NCBI RefSeq assembly: GCF_900188235.1
Contig: NZ_FZNT01000002.1
Coordinates: 496,001 to 560,000, forward strand
Direction of reading: 5' to 3'
From: Lutibacter agarilyticus
GTDB lineage: Bacteria; Bacteroidota; Bacteroidia; Flavobacteriales; Flavobacteriaceae
Length of the DNA: 64,000 nucleotides
In this document: positions 54,232-62,897 of the stretch, piece after piece
Layout of the letters: every line of letters begins with the position of its first letter
Numbering within the stretch: position 1 is the first letter of the stretch
The notes under the pieces: model-generated
Database searches by the model: none
Told to the model about the DNA's origin: nothing
What the model saw: only the letters and a program-made list of their open reading frames with translations
Position numbers and translations under genes: made by a program

Positions 54232-54567
54232 CTATTTATTGCCTAGCAAAAGCAATTCACTTACAATAACTTCGGTAACATAACGTTTATTTCCATCTTT
54301 ATCTTCATAACTTCTTGAAGTTAGTTTTCCTTCAATAGCAATTTCTCTTCCTTTTTCAACATATTTTTCAATTAATTCAGCGGTTTTATTCCAAGCTACT
54401 AAATTGTGCCATTGTGTTTCTGTTTGTTTTTCGCCTTGTGCGTTTTTGTAATTTTCATTGGTTGCCAGTGAAAATTTTGCCAATTTTTTACCAGATTCTA
54501 AATTAATAATTTCAGGAGCATTTCCTAAGTTTCCAATTAGCTGTACTTTGTTTCTTAACGTACTCAT
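54232..54567 (-). CDS. ssb: Short single-stranded DNA-binding protein
   Basis: A 111-residue OB-fold protein: MSTLRNKVQLIGNLGNAPEI, ETQWHNLVAWNKTAELIEKY, REIAIEGKLTSRSYEDKDG, KRYVTEVIVSELLLLG. These are the ssDNA-binding strands and loops of bacterial SSB. It stops just after the OB fold and lacks both the flexible linker and the acidic tip (DDDIPF-like) that recruits repair and replication proteins. A full-length SSB is probably encoded elsewhere. This short form may serve natural transformation, a mobile element or a repair task. Single gene with its own terminator. Confidence 0.88.
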   Translation of the reverse strand: MSTLRNKVQLIGNLGNAPEIINLESGKKLAKFSLATNENYKNAQGEKQTETQWHNLVAWNKTAELIEKYVEKGREIAIEGKLTSRSYEDKDGNKRYVTEVIVSELLLLGNK

Positions 54568-54747
54568 AAGATAAGTTTTTAAATTATGTTGAATGTCATT
54601 CGTTCAATTCAACAGTGCAAATATTGGATGCTTTTGAAATTATATTCGGTTAAAATATGGTTACTTTCGGATGTAATTGTTTGTAGTCGATTGTAAACGG
54701 ATAAGATTGTTGTATATTTGTAAAACTACAAACTAATAATTAAGAGT

Positions 54748-55299
54748 ATGATACGAGATTTTAGAAATGAGATTTGGAAGCCTTATGCTAACGAGGCTTG
54801 GAGTGATGAGGATCAATATTTGATTTCAAATTATGGTAGGGTAAAGCGAAAAAAGATTTATAACGATAACTGGGAATTATCAAGAACATCATTAATTGGT
54901 GGTTATACCTCATTTTGGATTCGAAAAAAAGGAAAAAAAATAACATCATCATATTATGTGCACAGATTAGTTGCACTGTTGTTTTTGGAACAAAAAGAAG
55001 ATGAAAAATATGTAATTCATTTAGATTTTGATAAAGAAAATAACAAAGCTTCAAATTTAAAATGGGCAACTAAGTCGGCGATGTATTTACATCATAAAAA
55101 GAATCCAAAAAAAATAGCCAGAATAGGGAAAATAACCTACTCAAAATTAACAGAAGGAAGGGTAAGACTTATAAAGAAAAAAATATTTGATCCCAACAGG
55201 AAAACCAGAATGCGTATAATAGCCAAGCAATTTGGCATTTCAGAAATGCAATTATATCGTATCAAGTCTGGTGAAAATTGGGGGCATGTAAAAATTTAA
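54748..55299 (+). CDS. NUMOD4/HNH-endonuclease-like protein with C-terminal helix-turn-helix
   Basis: A 183-residue protein. The N-terminal EIWKPYANEAWSDEDQYLIS plus NYGRVKRKK fits NUMOD4, a DNA-binding part of homing endonucleases. Next comes a degenerate HNH-like core (about 72-112: YVHRLVALLFLEQKE, YVIHLDFDKENNKASNLKWA), in which the usual V-D-H-I/K-D-G sequence is altered to V-I-H-L-D-F. A Lys-rich linker leads to a helix-turn-helix at about 148-178 (MRIIAKQFGISEMQLYRIKSG). It has no neighbouring intron or phage gene, so it may be a domesticated homing-nuclease relative that binds DNA. First of three co-directional genes. Confidence 0.72.
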   Translation: MIRDFRNEIWKPYANEAWSDEDQYLISNYGRVKRKKIYNDNWELSRTSLIGGYTSFWIRKKGKKITSSYYVHRLVALLFLEQKEDEKYVIHLDFDKENNKASNLKWATKSAMYLHHKKNPKKIARIGKITYSKLTEGRVRLIKKKIFDPNRKTRMRIIAKQFGISEMQLYRIKSGENWGHVKI

Positions 55300-55322
55300 A
55301 ACAATAATCAGTAAAATTTACT

Positions 55323-55670
55323 ATGAAAAAAAAATGCTTAGAATGTGAAGAACCAATTAAAGGTAGAATAGATAAAAAATTCTGTTCAGACTATTGTAGA
55401 AATACTTACAACAACAAAGTAAATAAAGATAGTAAAAATTTAATACGAAACATTAACAATCGCCTACGAAAAAATTATCGACTATTATCTGAAATAAATA
55501 CAACAGGAAAAACAAAAGTTACGCGAACTAGATTATTAGATGGGAATTTTGATTTTAATTATTTTACATCCATTTATAAAACAAAAACAGGGAATACTTA
55601 TTTTTATATTTACGATCAAGGGTATTTGGTTTTAGAAAACGATTATTATTTGTTAATTAAAAAAGAGTAA
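55323..55670 (+). CDS. Zinc-ribbon protein, conserved in Bacteroidota
   Basis: A 115-residue protein with a Cys4 cluster at its start: CLEC at residues 5-8 and CSDYC at 21-25, a CX2C-X12-CX3C zinc ribbon. RNTYNNKVNKDSKNLIRNIN then leads into a C-terminal part with beta-like strands (DFNYFTSIYKTKTGNTYFYIY, QGYLVLENDYYLLIK). It resembles small uncharacterised flavobacterial proteins that sit near ssb or mobile-type genes. It lies 23 bases after the NUMOD4/HNH-like gene and ten before the DUF2891 gene, so the three may be co-transcribed. Function unknown. Confidence 0.75.
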   Translation: MKKKCLECEEPIKGRIDKKFCSDYCRNTYNNKVNKDSKNLIRNINNRLRKNYRLLSEINTTGKTKVTRTRLLDGNFDFNYFTSIYKTKTGNTYFYIYDQGYLVLENDYYLLIKKE

Positions 55671-55680
55671 CTTTTAAAAG

Positions 55681-56787
55681 ATGAAAAAAATCATAATTAC
55701 TATAACTGTATTTAGTTTTATTTTGGCCTGTAAAAAATCGACTAAAAGCAGCCAAAATGTAGTTATTATTGAAGAAGTAATTTACCCAAAACCAGTTTTA
55801 AATACTAAGAGCGCCGATTATTTATATCACTTTGCTTTTGATTGTATAGATCAGGAATATCCTAACAAGTTAGGGCAGGTTTTAGGTGATGCAAGTTATT
55901 TAAAAGAACCTTCTGAATTGCATCCGGCATTTTATGGTTGTTTTGATTGGCATTCTTCGGTACACGGACATTGGGCTTTGTTGAATATTATGAAAGAAAT
56001 TCCTAGTTTTGAGGGGAATGATGCTATTTTAAAGAAGCTTCAAACAACAATCACCAAAGAAAATATTTTGAAGGAAGTTGCTTATTTTGATGACGTGCAT
56101 AATAAAACCTTTGAACGAACTTACGGCTGGGCTTGGTTGTTAAAAGTAGCTGAAACATTGCGAGATTGGAATACAGTTGAGGCTAATCAAATGTCTCAAA
56201 ACTTAGAACCGTTGGTACAATTAGTTGAATTGAAGTATTTGGAGTTTTTACCCAAATTACCTTATCCTATTCGGGTTGGTGAACATACAAACACTGCTTT
56301 TGGAATGTCGTTTGCCTTAGATTATGCTAAAAAATATGCGCCTGAATTAGCGGAAACAATTCGATTAAAAGCGAAAGAGTATTACTTTAATGATAAAGGT
56401 TGCCCAATTTCTTGGGAGCCGAGCGGATTTGATTTCTTATCACCTTGTTTACAAGAAGCTTCTTTAATGTTAAAAGTGCTTCCTGAAGAAGAATTTATAC
56501 CTTGGTTAGATGCATTTTTACCCGATTTTAGAAGCAATCCTGCTGCTTATTTACAAGTTGCTCAAGTTACAGATCGTTCAGACGGAAAATTAGCCCATTT
56601 AGATGGCTTGAATTTTAGCAGGGCTTGGTGTTTATATGAAATAGGAATTGCGCTAAAAAATGATGAAATGATAAATTTAGCCAATAAACATTTTGACTAT
56701 AGTTATAAAAAAATGGACTCCGGCGAATATGCTGGAGCCCATTGGTTAGCGTCTTTTGCGCTATATGCTATTTTAAAAAGCGATTAG
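55681..56787 (+). CDS. DUF2891-family lipoprotein
   Basis: A 368-residue protein starting with a lipoprotein signal (MKKIIITITVFSFILA-Cys at 17). The body has the family signature FYGCFDWHSSVHGHWALLN (about 87-105) and ERTYGWAWLLKVAETLRDW, GEHTNTAFGMSFALDYAKKY, GCPISWEPSGFDFLSPCLQEA. The alpha-rich pattern with many His, Trp and Glu recalls alpha/alpha-toroid enzymes, but no activity is known to me. It ends with a four-base overlap with the convergent pyk. Third of three co-directional genes. Confidence 0.82.
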   Translation: MKKIIITITVFSFILACKKSTKSSQNVVIIEEVIYPKPVLNTKSADYLYHFAFDCIDQEYPNKLGQVLGDASYLKEPSELHPAFYGCFDWHSSVHGHWALLNIMKEIPSFEGNDAILKKLQTTITKENILKEVAYFDDVHNKTFERTYGWAWLLKVAETLRDWNTVEANQMSQNLEPLVQLVELKYLEFLPKLPYPIRVGEHTNTAFGMSFALDYAKKYAPELAETIRLKAKEYYFNDKGCPISWEPSGFDFLSPCLQEASLMLKVLPEEEFIPWLDAFLPDFRSNPAAYLQVAQVTDRSDGKLAHLDGLNFSRAWCLYEIGIALKNDEMINLANKHFDYSYKKMDSGEYAGAHWLASFALYAILKSD

Positions 56788-58226
56788 TTTTTTCCGTACT
56801 CTGTAATACGTATTGTATTAGCCATACCTCTAGCTTTTACTGGTGTTGAAGTAATGTTAATAGCGTAATCACCTTCTTTTAAATATCCGCGCTCAGCAGC
56901 AAGGCCATTAATATCTTCAATAGTTTCATCAGTACTTACAAACTTATCGTAATAAACACCTTTAACTCCCCACAGTAGGTTTAGCATTGCTAAAATTCTT
57001 TTGTTTGACGAGAATACTAAAATATTAGCTTCTGGTCTCCAAGATGAAATATGGAAAGCTGTAAATCCTGTAGCTGTTAATGTAGTAATAACTTCAGCAT
57101 TAATAGACTCAGCCATAATAGCAGCTTGATGACATATTTTCTTTGAAATAAAACGCTCATTAATACATTGTGCGTGAACTTCAGGAGTTGCAATTATTGG
57201 AGAGTTTTCAACATTCTCAATAATTCTACGCATTTGTTGAATTACTCCAACAGGGAATTTACCCATTGCAGTTTCTCCTGATAACATTACAGCATCAGCA
57301 CCATCAATAATTGAGTTTGCAACATCATTTACTTCAGCTCTTGTTGGAACTTGATTTTCAATCATAGTTTCCATCATTTGTGTAGCAATAATTACAGGGA
57401 TGTGTGCTTTTTTAGCTTTAGCAACCAATCTTTTTTGAATTAAAGGTACTTGTTCCATAGGAATTTCAACACCTAAATCTCCACGAGCAACCATTAAAGC
57501 ATCACAATATGCAGTAATTTTATCAATATTAGCAACCGCTTCTGGTTTTTCAATTTTAGCTATAATTGGAATTTTATATTCAGAATTGTCAGCAATTAAT
57601 TTTTGTAATTGCATTAAATCTTCTGGAGTTCTTACAAATGATAAAGCAATCCAGTCTACTTTAATTTCTTTAATTGCAAATAAAGCATCTTGAATATCTT
57701 TTTCAGTTAAAGCTGGAACTGAAATATTTGTGTTAGGTAAATTAACTCCTTTTTTAGAATTTAATGGACCACCTCTTAATACTTTTGTAGTAACTTTTGT
57801 ATCTCTATCAGTTGCAGTAACTTCAAACATTAGTTTTCCATCGTCAACTAAAATACGCTCACCAACTTCCACATCTTTTGGGAAATTTTGGTAGGTCATA
57901 AAGGCCTGTTCTTTAGTTCCTTCACATTGTTCAGTAGTAAATGTAAATACATCCCCAATGTTTAGTACAACACCTTCTTGCATAACACCTACTCTTAATT
58001 TAGGTCCTTGTAAATCAGCTAAAAGGGCTACGTGATATCCTTTTCTTTCGTTGATTTCTCTAATAATATTTACACGTTTTTCAACTTCAGAATAGTCTGC
58101 ATGTGAAAAATTAATACGGAAAACATTTACTCCGCTTTCCATCATTTCTTCAATGATCTCTTTTGTATCAGTAGCAGGGCCTAGCGTGGCTACAATTTTT
58201 GTTCTTTTTTTATTAATAATTGCCAT
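56784..58226 (-). CDS. pyk: Pyruvate kinase
   Basis: Last step of glycolysis: phosphoenolpyruvate plus ADP to pyruvate plus ATP. The 480-residue protein begins KRTKIVATLGPATDTKEIIE and has FRINFSHADYS, LLADLQGPKLRVG, the active-site signature IPIIAKIEKPEAVANID (catalytic Lys) and ARGDLGVEIPMEQVPLIQKR, IIATQMMETMI, VMLSGETAMGKFPV and a C-terminal regulatory domain. Its start lies two bases after the stop of the IPExxxVDY gene, so these two are one transcript, as in many flavobacteria. Confidence 0.95.
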   Translation of the reverse strand: MAIINKKRTKIVATLGPATDTKEIIEEMMESGVNVFRINFSHADYSEVEKRVNIIREINERKGYHVALLADLQGPKLRVGVMQEGVVLNIGDVFTFTTEQCEGTKEQAFMTYQNFPKDVEVGERILVDDGKLMFEVTATDRDTKVTTKVLRGGPLNSKKGVNLPNTNISVPALTEKDIQDALFAIKEIKVDWIALSFVRTPEDLMQLQKLIADNSEYKIPIIAKIEKPEAVANIDKITAYCDALMVARGDLGVEIPMEQVPLIQKRLVAKAKKAHIPVIIATQMMETMIENQVPTRAEVNDVANSIIDGADAVMLSGETAMGKFPVGVIQQMRRIIENVENSPIIATPEVHAQCINERFISKKICHQAAIMAESINAEVITTLTATGFTAFHISSWRPEANILVFSSNKRILAMLNLLWGVKGVYYDKFVSTDETIEDINGLAAERGYLKEGDYAINITSTPVKARGMANTIRITEYGKN

Positions 58227-58228
58227 AG

Positions 58229-58690
58229 TTAAAAAATTAGGTGATCTTTTGATTTAAGTGTTGTGGTATCTATTGCGTATGAGGTTATTATTTGGTTGAG
58301 AGCATTTAGTTTATCTATTAAATTTTTTATAAAGCTTTCACGGTAACATCCTTCAATTTTTAAAAAGAAATCAATGTTCTTTTTTTCAGGAATTAAATAG
58401 TAAATAGTACTATAATTACCGCCAAATAGGCCTGGGTTTTCTTGGTTTTGAACAAACTGTTTATGTTTGTTATTTATTAAATAATAATTTATGTAACTGT
58501 TTTCATCTTTAAATTCGAATAATGGAAACTCAGCATCTAAGTTTTTAAAATCCAAATTATTTTTATACCTCGTTAGCTTTGTGTTTAAATGTTGGTTCAA
58601 AAGAAAAGCTAACCTATAATCTTCTTCAGTGGAATGAATTCCAACCAATGAATAATCATCTTCTTCTAAATCAAATGTTAATAGCTGCAT
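58229..58690 (-). CDS. IPExxxVDY-family protein
   Basis: A 153-residue protein named for a motif near the middle-C-terminal part, here IPEKKNIDFFLKIEG (about 109-123), followed by a predicted helix KNLIDKLNALNQIITSYAID. The N-terminal half carries FDLEEDDYSLVGIHSTEEDY and RLAFLLNQHLNTKLTR. The Val-Asp-Tyr of the name is replaced by Ile-Asp-Phe. The family is restricted to Bacteroidota and is placed between rnc and pyk in many of them; its function is unknown. A perfect -7 element on the minus strand (58719-58712) gives it a promoter of its own. Confidence 0.87.
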   Translation of the reverse strand: MQLLTFDLEEDDYSLVGIHSTEEDYRLAFLLNQHLNTKLTRYKNNLDFKNLDAEFPLFEFKDENSYINYYLINNKHKQFVQNQENPGLFGGNYSTIYYLIPEKKNIDFFLKIEGCYRESFIKNLIDKLNALNQIITSYAIDTTTLKSKDHLIF

Positions 58691-58787
58691 ATAAAATGAA
58701 AACTAATTGTGCAAAAATACTATTGTTTATTAACAGTTGTAGCCAGTTACTAACAATTTCTACGAAAACGTATTCGATTTTTAGGGC

Positions 58788-59528
58788 TTAATTGTTAGTT
58801 ATTTCATTCTGAAAAGCAAAATAGGCTCTCTTTGATGCTGTTTCTTCGGCTTTCTTTTTTGAAGTGGCTCTACCCTTTGAAATAATCTTGCCATCTAAAA
58901 ATAATTTAACGCTAAAATGTTTCACGGTATCTTTACCTGTATCTTCGTATACTTCGTACTGAAAATCCTTTTTTTGTTTCTGACACCACTCTATAAATAA
59001 ACTTTTATAGCTTGTAATTTTACCTTCTAACTTGGGTACGTCTACGTAAGGAATAATAACTCTTTTTTGAATGAATTTTTCACAAAAATTATACCCTCTG
59101 TCTAAATAAATAGCTCCAATTAATGCCTCAAATACATTGCCATGAATGTTTTCACCAAATTTAGATTTAGCTACCGTACTTTTCACAAATTTTAGTAGAT
59201 CTAAATCTCTGCCAAGCTCATTTAAATGTTCTCGGCTTACTATTTTAGAACGCATTTGCGTTAAGTAACCTTCGTCTCCTGATGGAACCTCTTCAAAAAG
59301 ATAAGCTGCTATTACAGCGCTTAACATGGCATCGCCTAAAAACTCTAAGCGTTCATAATTTTGAGGTAAACCACTTTCTTTATCTACCTCCTGAATAGAT
59401 CGGTGGATAAATGCTTTTTTATAATAATGTAAATTTTTAGGAATAAACCCAATTATTTTTTTTAATTCAACAAAAAAGTACTCGTCACGAGCGGTTCGAG
59501 GTTTAATAATTTTACGAATTAAACTCAT
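58788..59528 (-). CDS. rnc: Ribonuclease III
   Basis: Double-strand-specific endoribonuclease for rRNA and mRNA processing. The 246-residue protein has the catalytic signature NYERLEFLGDAMLSAVIAAYL (about 58-78), second-site Glu in NVFEALIGAIYLDRGY (about 130), and a C-terminal double-stranded RNA-binding domain (about 168-240) ending RATSKKKAEETASKRAYF. It is the third gene of acpP-fabF-rnc, 13 bases after fabF. Confidence 0.94.
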   Translation of the reverse strand: MSLIRKIIKPRTARDEYFFVELKKIIGFIPKNLHYYKKAFIHRSIQEVDKESGLPQNYERLEFLGDAMLSAVIAAYLFEEVPSGDEGYLTQMRSKIVSREHLNELGRDLDLLKFVKSTVAKSKFGENIHGNVFEALIGAIYLDRGYNFCEKFIQKRVIIPYVDVPKLEGKITSYKSLFIEWCQKQKKDFQYEVYEDTGKDTVKHFSVKLFLDGKIISKGRATSKKKAEETASKRAYFAFQNEITNN

Positions 59529-59541
59529 TCATTATTGTCTA

Positions 59542-60792
59542 TTAATCTAGTTTTTTAAAGAGTACACAAGCATTGTGTCCTCCAAAGCCAAATGTGTTGC
59601 TCATAGCAACTTTTACATTACGTTTTTGTGCTTTGTTAAACGTAAAATTTAATTTACTGTCAATTTGATCATCATCCGTAGTATGATTAATTGTAGGAGG
59701 TACCATTCCGTGTTTAATTGCTAAAACAGAAGCAATTGCTTCAACAGCTCCGGCAGCACCTAATAAATGACCAGTCATTGACTTGGTTGAATTTAAGTTT
59801 AAGTTATAAGCATGTTCACCAAAAACTTCTAAAATTGCTTTAGATTCAGCAATATCTCCAAGAGGAGTAGAGGTTCCGTGCATATTTATAGCATCAACAT
59901 CTTCTGGTTTTAAACCAGCATCTCTTAAGCAGTTTAGCATCACATTTTTAGCGCCTAATCCTTCAGGATGTGGTGCCGTAATGTGGTGTGCATCAGCAGA
60001 TAATCCGCCTCCGCCTACTTCTGCGTAGATTTTTGCGCCTCTAGCAATGGCGTGTTCGTATTCTTCTAAAATAAGTGTCCCAGCTCCTTCTCCAGAAACA
60101 AAACCATCTCTGTTTTTGTCAAACGGTCTTGATGCTGTTGCTGGATCTTCATTTCTTGTAGAAAGTGCTTGTAAGGCATTAAAACCTCCAATACCTGCAA
60201 TTGCCACAGTAGCTTCAGAACCTCCTGAAACCATTACATCTGCATATCCTAAACGAATGTAGTTTAATGCGTCGATAATTGCATTTGAAGATGATGCACA
60301 AGCTGATACTGTTGCAAAGTTAGGTCCTCTAAATCCGTATTTAATAGAGATTTGACCTGGTGCGATATCAGCAATCATTTTAGGAATAAAGAAAGGGTTA
60401 AATCTTGGAGTACCATCACCAGCAGCATAGCTAATCATTTCATTTTGAAATGTTTCTAAACCACCAATACCTGCTCCCCAAATAACACCAACTCTGTCTT
60501 TATCAATGTTTTCTAGATCTAATTGAGAATCAATAATGGCTTCATCAGTAGACACCATAGCGTACTGTGTGAATTTGTCCATTTTTCGAGCCTCTTTTCG
60601 ATCTATAAATTGCTTAACGTCAAAATCCTTGACTTCACAAGCAAAACGAGTCTTGAACTTGGACGCATCAAAATGCGTAATTGGAGCTGCCCCGCTAACG
60701 CCGTTAACAAGTCCGTTCCAATATTGTTCAACATTATTACCAATAGGTGTCAATGCACCAAGTCCAGTTACTACAACTCGTTTTAATTCCAT
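59542..60792 (-). CDS. fabF: 3-oxoacyl-[acyl-carrier-protein] synthase II
   Basis: Elongates acyl-ACP with malonyl-ACP in fatty acid synthesis. The 416-residue protein shows the Cys-His-His triad of the KAS II type: Cys in TVSACASSSNAI (about 164), His in NMHGTSTPLGDIAES (about 303) and His in SMTGHLLGAAGAVEA (about 339). VVVTGLGALTPIG at the start and NTFGFGGHNACVLF at the end fit the family. It lies seven bases after acpP, whose product carries its substrate. Confidence 0.96.
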   Translation of the reverse strand: MELKRVVVTGLGALTPIGNNVEQYWNGLVNGVSGAAPITHFDASKFKTRFACEVKDFDVKQFIDRKEARKMDKFTQYAMVSTDEAIIDSQLDLENIDKDRVGVIWGAGIGGLETFQNEMISYAAGDGTPRFNPFFIPKMIADIAPGQISIKYGFRGPNFATVSACASSSNAIIDALNYIRLGYADVMVSGGSEATVAIAGIGGFNALQALSTRNEDPATASRPFDKNRDGFVSGEGAGTLILEEYEHAIARGAKIYAEVGGGGLSADAHHITAPHPEGLGAKNVMLNCLRDAGLKPEDVDAINMHGTSTPLGDIAESKAILEVFGEHAYNLNLNSTKSMTGHLLGAAGAVEAIASVLAIKHGMVPPTINHTTDDDQIDSKLNFTFNKAQKRNVKVAMSNTFGFGGHNACVLFKKLD

Positions 60793-60799
60793 ATAAAAA

Positions 60800-61036
60800 T
60801 TACTTTTTCGCGTCTTCTATATAGCTAATTGCTTGACCTACAGTTCCAATGTTCTCTGCTTGATCGTCTGGAATTTGAATATCGAATTCTTTTTCGAATT
60901 CCATGATTAATTCTACAGTGTCAAGTGAATCAGCTCCTAAATCGTTTGTGAAGCTTGCTTCTGTTGTCACTTCATTTTCGTCAACGCCTAATTTATCTAC
61001 GATAATGGCCTTTACTCTTGATGCAATGTCTGACAT
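60800..61036 (-). CDS. acpP: Acyl carrier protein
   Basis: The 78-residue acidic carrier of growing acyl chains. The phosphopantetheine-attachment site is [19 protein letters not shown] with Ser at about residue 36. The first residues are [20 protein letters not shown]. Length and acidity are standard. It is the first gene of the acpP-fabF-rnc operon and has a clear promoter ahead of it. Confidence 0.96.
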   Translation of the reverse strand: MSDIASRVKAIIVDKLGVDENEVTTEASFTNDLGADSLDTVELIMEFEKEFDIQIPDDQAENIGTVGQAISYIEDAKK

Positions 61037-61065
61037 AATTTTTTATTTTAAATTTAATTACGCGG

Positions 61066-61093
61066 CAAAAATATGAAACTTTATTTAAATCAA
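61066..61093 (-). promoter_or_regulatory. Promoter of the acpP-fabF-rnc operon
   Basis: On the minus strand TTG (61093-61091) is followed after 17 bases by TATTTTTG (61073-61066), a perfect TAnnTTTG. The ATG of acpP is 30 bases downstream. No 11-bp repeats are present, which contrasts with the phosphate-type promoters at 3472-9005. Confidence 0.6.
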
Positions 61094-61209
61094 AATCATT
61101 TCTTTGATAAAAGATGCTATTGAATCTGTAAATTTCTATTTTTTCACGTTTTATAGCATAATTGTTACTAATTATTTAGTTAATTTGTTGTTCAACTTAA
61201 ATTTTATTA

Positions 61210-61779
61210 ATGAAAAGAGTCGTAATTCTAGCTTCTGGGTCGGGTTCAAATGCCGAAAACATCGTTAAACACTTTGAAAAAAGTCAATTAGTGACTGTTA
61301 CTAAGATTTTATCAAATAAAAAGGATGCAATGGTTTTGGAAAGAGCTAATCGTTTAAATATTAGTAGTATGAGTTTTAATAGGGCTGATTTTTATGAATC
61401 GGAGGCTGTTTTAGATGTGCTTAAACAAAATGCTGATTATATTATACTAGCCGGATTTTTATGGAAGATTCCACAAAATGTATTGGATGCCTTTCCTAAT
61501 AAAATTATTAATATTCACCCTGCATTATTGCCTAAATACGGTGGTAAGGGTATGTATGGAATGCATGTGCACGAAGCTGTTGTGGCTAATAAAGAAAAGG
61601 AATCGGGTATTACCATTCATTATGTAAATGAGAATTATGATGAAGGCGCTATTATTTTTCAAAATAGTTTTGAAGTATTGCCATCAGATACAGTGAATGA
61701 TGTAGCTGCTAAAATACATGAGTTGGAATATGCTCATTTTCCTGAAGTTATTGAAAAAGTGATCTTACAAAATGGCTAA
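61210..61779 (+). CDS. purN: Phosphoribosylglycinamide formyltransferase
   Basis: Folate-dependent transformylation of glycinamide ribonucleotide in purine synthesis. The 189-residue protein has the phosphate loop ILASGSGSNAENIVKHF, IILAGFLWKIPQNVL, the catalytic segment IINIHPALLPKYGGKGMYG (Asn-His) and GITIHYVNENYDEGAIIFQ with the catalytic Asp. It is divergent from acpP. The downstream RNase H gene overlaps its end by eight bases. Confidence 0.94.
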   Translation: MKRVVILASGSGSNAENIVKHFEKSQLVTVTKILSNKKDAMVLERANRLNISSMSFNRADFYESEAVLDVLKQNADYIILAGFLWKIPQNVLDAFPNKIINIHPALLPKYGGKGMYGMHVHEAVVANKEKESGITIHYVNENYDEGAIIFQNSFEVLPSDTVNDVAAKIHELEYAHFPEVIEKVILQNG

Positions 61780-62404
61780 AAAAAAATATTATGTGGTTTG
61801 GAATGGGCATAAAACCGGTGTTTTTACATCGTGGAATGTTTGTAAAAAGCACATAACAGATTTTAAAGGTGCGCAATATAAGTCGTTTGCTTCAAAAGAA
61901 GCGGCCGAAAAGGCTTTTAAAGGTAAGTACGAAGATTATGTTGGAAAAGACACTAAAAAAATTAGTTTAAGTCCTGCGGAATTAAAACGTATAGGTAAAC
62001 CTATTATGAACTCAATTTCGGTAGACGCTGCTTGTTCAGGAAATCCTGGGAAAATGGAATATCGAGGAGTAGACACACAAACAAAGAAACAATATTTTAT
62101 TCAAGGTCCTTTTGAAAAAGGAACTAATAATATAGGTGAGTTTTTAGCATTGGTGCACGGATTAGGTTTTTTAAAACAAAAAAAGAGCAACTTACCAATT
62201 TATTCAGATTCTAAAATTGCAATGAGTTGGGTTAAAAACGGACAATGTAGAACTAATCTTCAAATTACTCCTGAAAATAAAAAATTATTCGATTTAATAA
62301 AACGTGCTGAAAAGTGGTTGAAAGAAAATACTTATACCACAAAAATATTAAAGTGGGAAACCAAAGCTTGGGGTGAAATTCCTGCTGATTTTGGTAGGAA
62401 GTAA
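61772..62404 (+). CDS. rnhA: Ribonuclease H1 with N-terminal hybrid-binding (viroplasmin-like) domain
   Basis: Degrades the RNA strand of RNA-DNA hybrids. The 210-residue protein has an N-terminal hybrid-binding domain (about 3-50: KKYYVVWNGHKTGVFTSWN, YKSFASKEAAEKAFKGKY) as in eukaryotic RNase H1 and caulimovirus viroplasmin. The catalytic domain follows (about 78-208) with Asp in VDAACSGNPG, Glu in NIGEFLALVHG, Asp in IYSDSKIAMSWV and a late Asp in IPADFGRK. The gene overlaps purN by eight bases, suggesting coupled translation. R-loop or primer removal is likely. Confidence 0.9.
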   Translation: MAKKKYYVVWNGHKTGVFTSWNVCKKHITDFKGAQYKSFASKEAAEKAFKGKYEDYVGKDTKKISLSPAELKRIGKPIMNSISVDAACSGNPGKMEYRGVDTQTKKQYFIQGPFEKGTNNIGEFLALVHGLGFLKQKKSNLPIYSDSKIAMSWVKNGQCRTNLQITPENKKLFDLIKRAEKWLKENTYTTKILKWETKAWGEIPADFGRK

Positions 62405-62419
62405 ATATATCTGGGTTGT

Positions 62420-62830
62420 TTACTGTGTGAACTTTTCTAAAAGAACAATAAGTTCTTGAATATTTTCAGGAAGCTTATTGTGGTTAAAATCAAAATGATA
62501 CTGTTTCGATTCAAAATTTAAGTCAAAGGTTCCTTTTATGGCTTTGTCTACAGCTAAATCTTCATTATGAATATTATTTGTTAGTTGCTTAAAATTAATT
62601 TTAAGGAGTTGTTGTTCAAGTTCTTTTTTTTGATCTATTGAGAGTGTTGTTATTTTAATATTTGTGTTATTGTTTAATTCAAGTTTGTTATTGTTTAGTT
62701 GAATGGTGTATATGTAGCCGCGAGTTTGTGCTATATAATTTAATGAAGTGTTGTTTGTTATCTCTTGGCTATTGCAAGAAGAGAATGTTAAACAGCAAAT
62801 TACAATACTTAACTGAAGTAAATTTTTCAT
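62420..62830 (-). CDS. Hypothetical lipoprotein
   Basis: A 136-residue protein with a lipoprotein signal (MKNLLQLSIVICCLTFSS-Cys, then NSQE). The mature part is Asn/Gln-rich (IQLNNNKLELNNNTNIKITT) with two helices (DQKKELEQQLLKINFKQ, LPENIQELIVLLEKF). I do not recognise the family. Sited between RNase H1 and the M43 protease gene, with a hairpin separating it from the latter. Confidence 0.68.
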   Translation of the reverse strand: MKNLLQLSIVICCLTFSSCNSQEITNNTSLNYIAQTRGYIYTIQLNNNKLELNNNTNIKITTLSIDQKKELEQQLLKINFKQLTNNIHNEDLAVDKAIKGTFDLNFESKQYHFDFNHNKLPENIQELIVLLEKFTQ

Positions 62831-62848
62831 AGTTTAAATATAATAAAA

Positions 62849-62872
62849 AAGGAGCTAATTAATTAGCTCCTT
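62849..62872 (-). terminator. Terminator of the M43 metalloprotease gene
   Basis: A perfect palindrome AAGGAGCTAATT/AATTAGCTCCTT. On the minus strand it runs into a T-rich tail, about 26 bases past the protease stop codon. Confidence 0.8.
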
Positions 62873-62897
62873 GATATTGTTTGTATTGACTTTTAAA

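Noticed and set aside
54748..55670. Prophage or intron region around the HNH-like gene
   Set aside because: No integrase, phage structural gene, intron core or attachment repeats are nearby; neighbours are ordinary chromosomal genes.
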